A stretch of DNA of 64,000 bases from Elgaria multicarinata webbii. Taxonomy: Eukaryota > Chordata > Lepidosauria > Squamata > Anguidae. Positions within the stretch are counted from its first letter, which is position 1, and each line of letters begins with the position of its first letter. The stretch is taken from contig NC_086171.1 in NCBI RefSeq assembly GCF_023053635.1, forward strand, positions 15,518,006 through 15,582,005. The letters run 5' to 3'. A program made the position numbers and the translations under genes. The notes beneath the pieces were generated by a model that worked only from the letters and a program-made list of their open reading frames with translations, did not search any database and was not told the DNA's origin. Shown piece by piece: positions 63,626-64,000 of this stretch.

Positions 63626-64000
63626 GAATAGTCCAAAATATTTGGAAGACACCACATTCGGGAAGGTTGGGTTAGTTGAGATGACTGGCCCAAGGTCATA
63701 CAATGTACTTCATCTGGTGCCCACCTGTCCTACTTTAGCCCAGGGATGGAAAACATGTGGCCCCCAGGTGTTGTAGACTGCATTTCCCATTTTCACCCAC
63801 AACTGGCTATTCTGGAAGGGCTGATGGGATTTGCAATCCACAAACATAGGCGCAATCAAGACAAGACGATGAAATTTATTCTGGGGTGCCAGGCAGAATA
63901 AACAAAATTGAGCTGAACACACTAACAGTCTGACATATTTCAAGGCAGCTTCCTATGTTCATATGAAGGACTACTGTGAGAAAGTCCGTTTTCCTGCAAC

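Noticed and set aside
1-64000. LTR retroelement, CRISPR, prokaryotic operon or replication origin
   Set aside because: No LTR pairs, primer-binding sites or gag/pol blocks were recognised, and repeats with regular spacing are all microsatellites.

Overview
The window is vertebrate nuclear DNA, almost certainly from a squamate reptile, probably a lizard; I cannot name the species. The evidence is the repeat load: Bov-B (RTE) LINE 3' ends, CR1 and L2-type LINE 3' ends, several tRNA-derived squamate SINEs, and many short palindromic DNA transposons. Both genes have spliced exons with canonical GT/AG borders. There are no operons, prokaryotic features or CRISPR arrays, and I saw no retroviral or LTR element.

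Two protein-coding genes lie tail to tail. LRRC72 (leucine-rich repeat containing 72) is on the + strand from 13380 to 39087. I can follow nine coding exons whose phases join without error into a 275-residue protein. ANKMY2 (ankyrin repeat and MYND domain containing 2) is on the - strand from 62790 down to 42611. Nine coding exons give about 436 residues ending at the natural stop; the first coding exon, about 22 residues by comparison with the family, lies past the right edge. The 3' ends are about 3.5 kb apart. The same neighbours in the same orientation are known at human 7p21, so this is conserved synteny. The proteins have no known shared pathway. LRRC72 is a poorly studied SDS22-like LRR protein. 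ANKMY2 is an ankyrin/MYND scaffold linked in the literature to ciliary and Hedgehog signalling.

Layout. 1-13.3 kb: gene-free flank upstream of LRRC72, with Harbinger-like and hAT-like palindromic elements, L2 and Bov-B 3' ends and a SINE/CR1 cluster. 13.3-39.1 kb: LRRC72, its introns packed with nested transposons, especially 21-22, 26.3-26.9, 29.3-32.1 and 33-35 kb. 39.1-42.6 kb: intergenic, with a tRNA SINE, one unexplained 114-codon ORF and an antisense L2-type LINE relic. 42.6-64 kb: ANKMY2, with a Bov-B end, hAT and Harbinger-like elements, a mariner-type element carrying CpG-rich cargo, L2, CR1 and SINE copies in its introns.

The most unusual signals are: a 509-bp GC-rich foldback element 46 bp after an LRRC72 splice donor; a nest of elements at 31.2-32.1 kb that preserves insertion order and target duplications; a TA-flanked mariner-type element carrying about 470 bp of CpG-rich non-transposon-like sequence; and the inferred first exon of LRRC72 with a YY1-like motif over its start codon. 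Family names for repeats are tentative. Gene calls rest on remembered family sequences and on phase-consistent splicing, not on searches.
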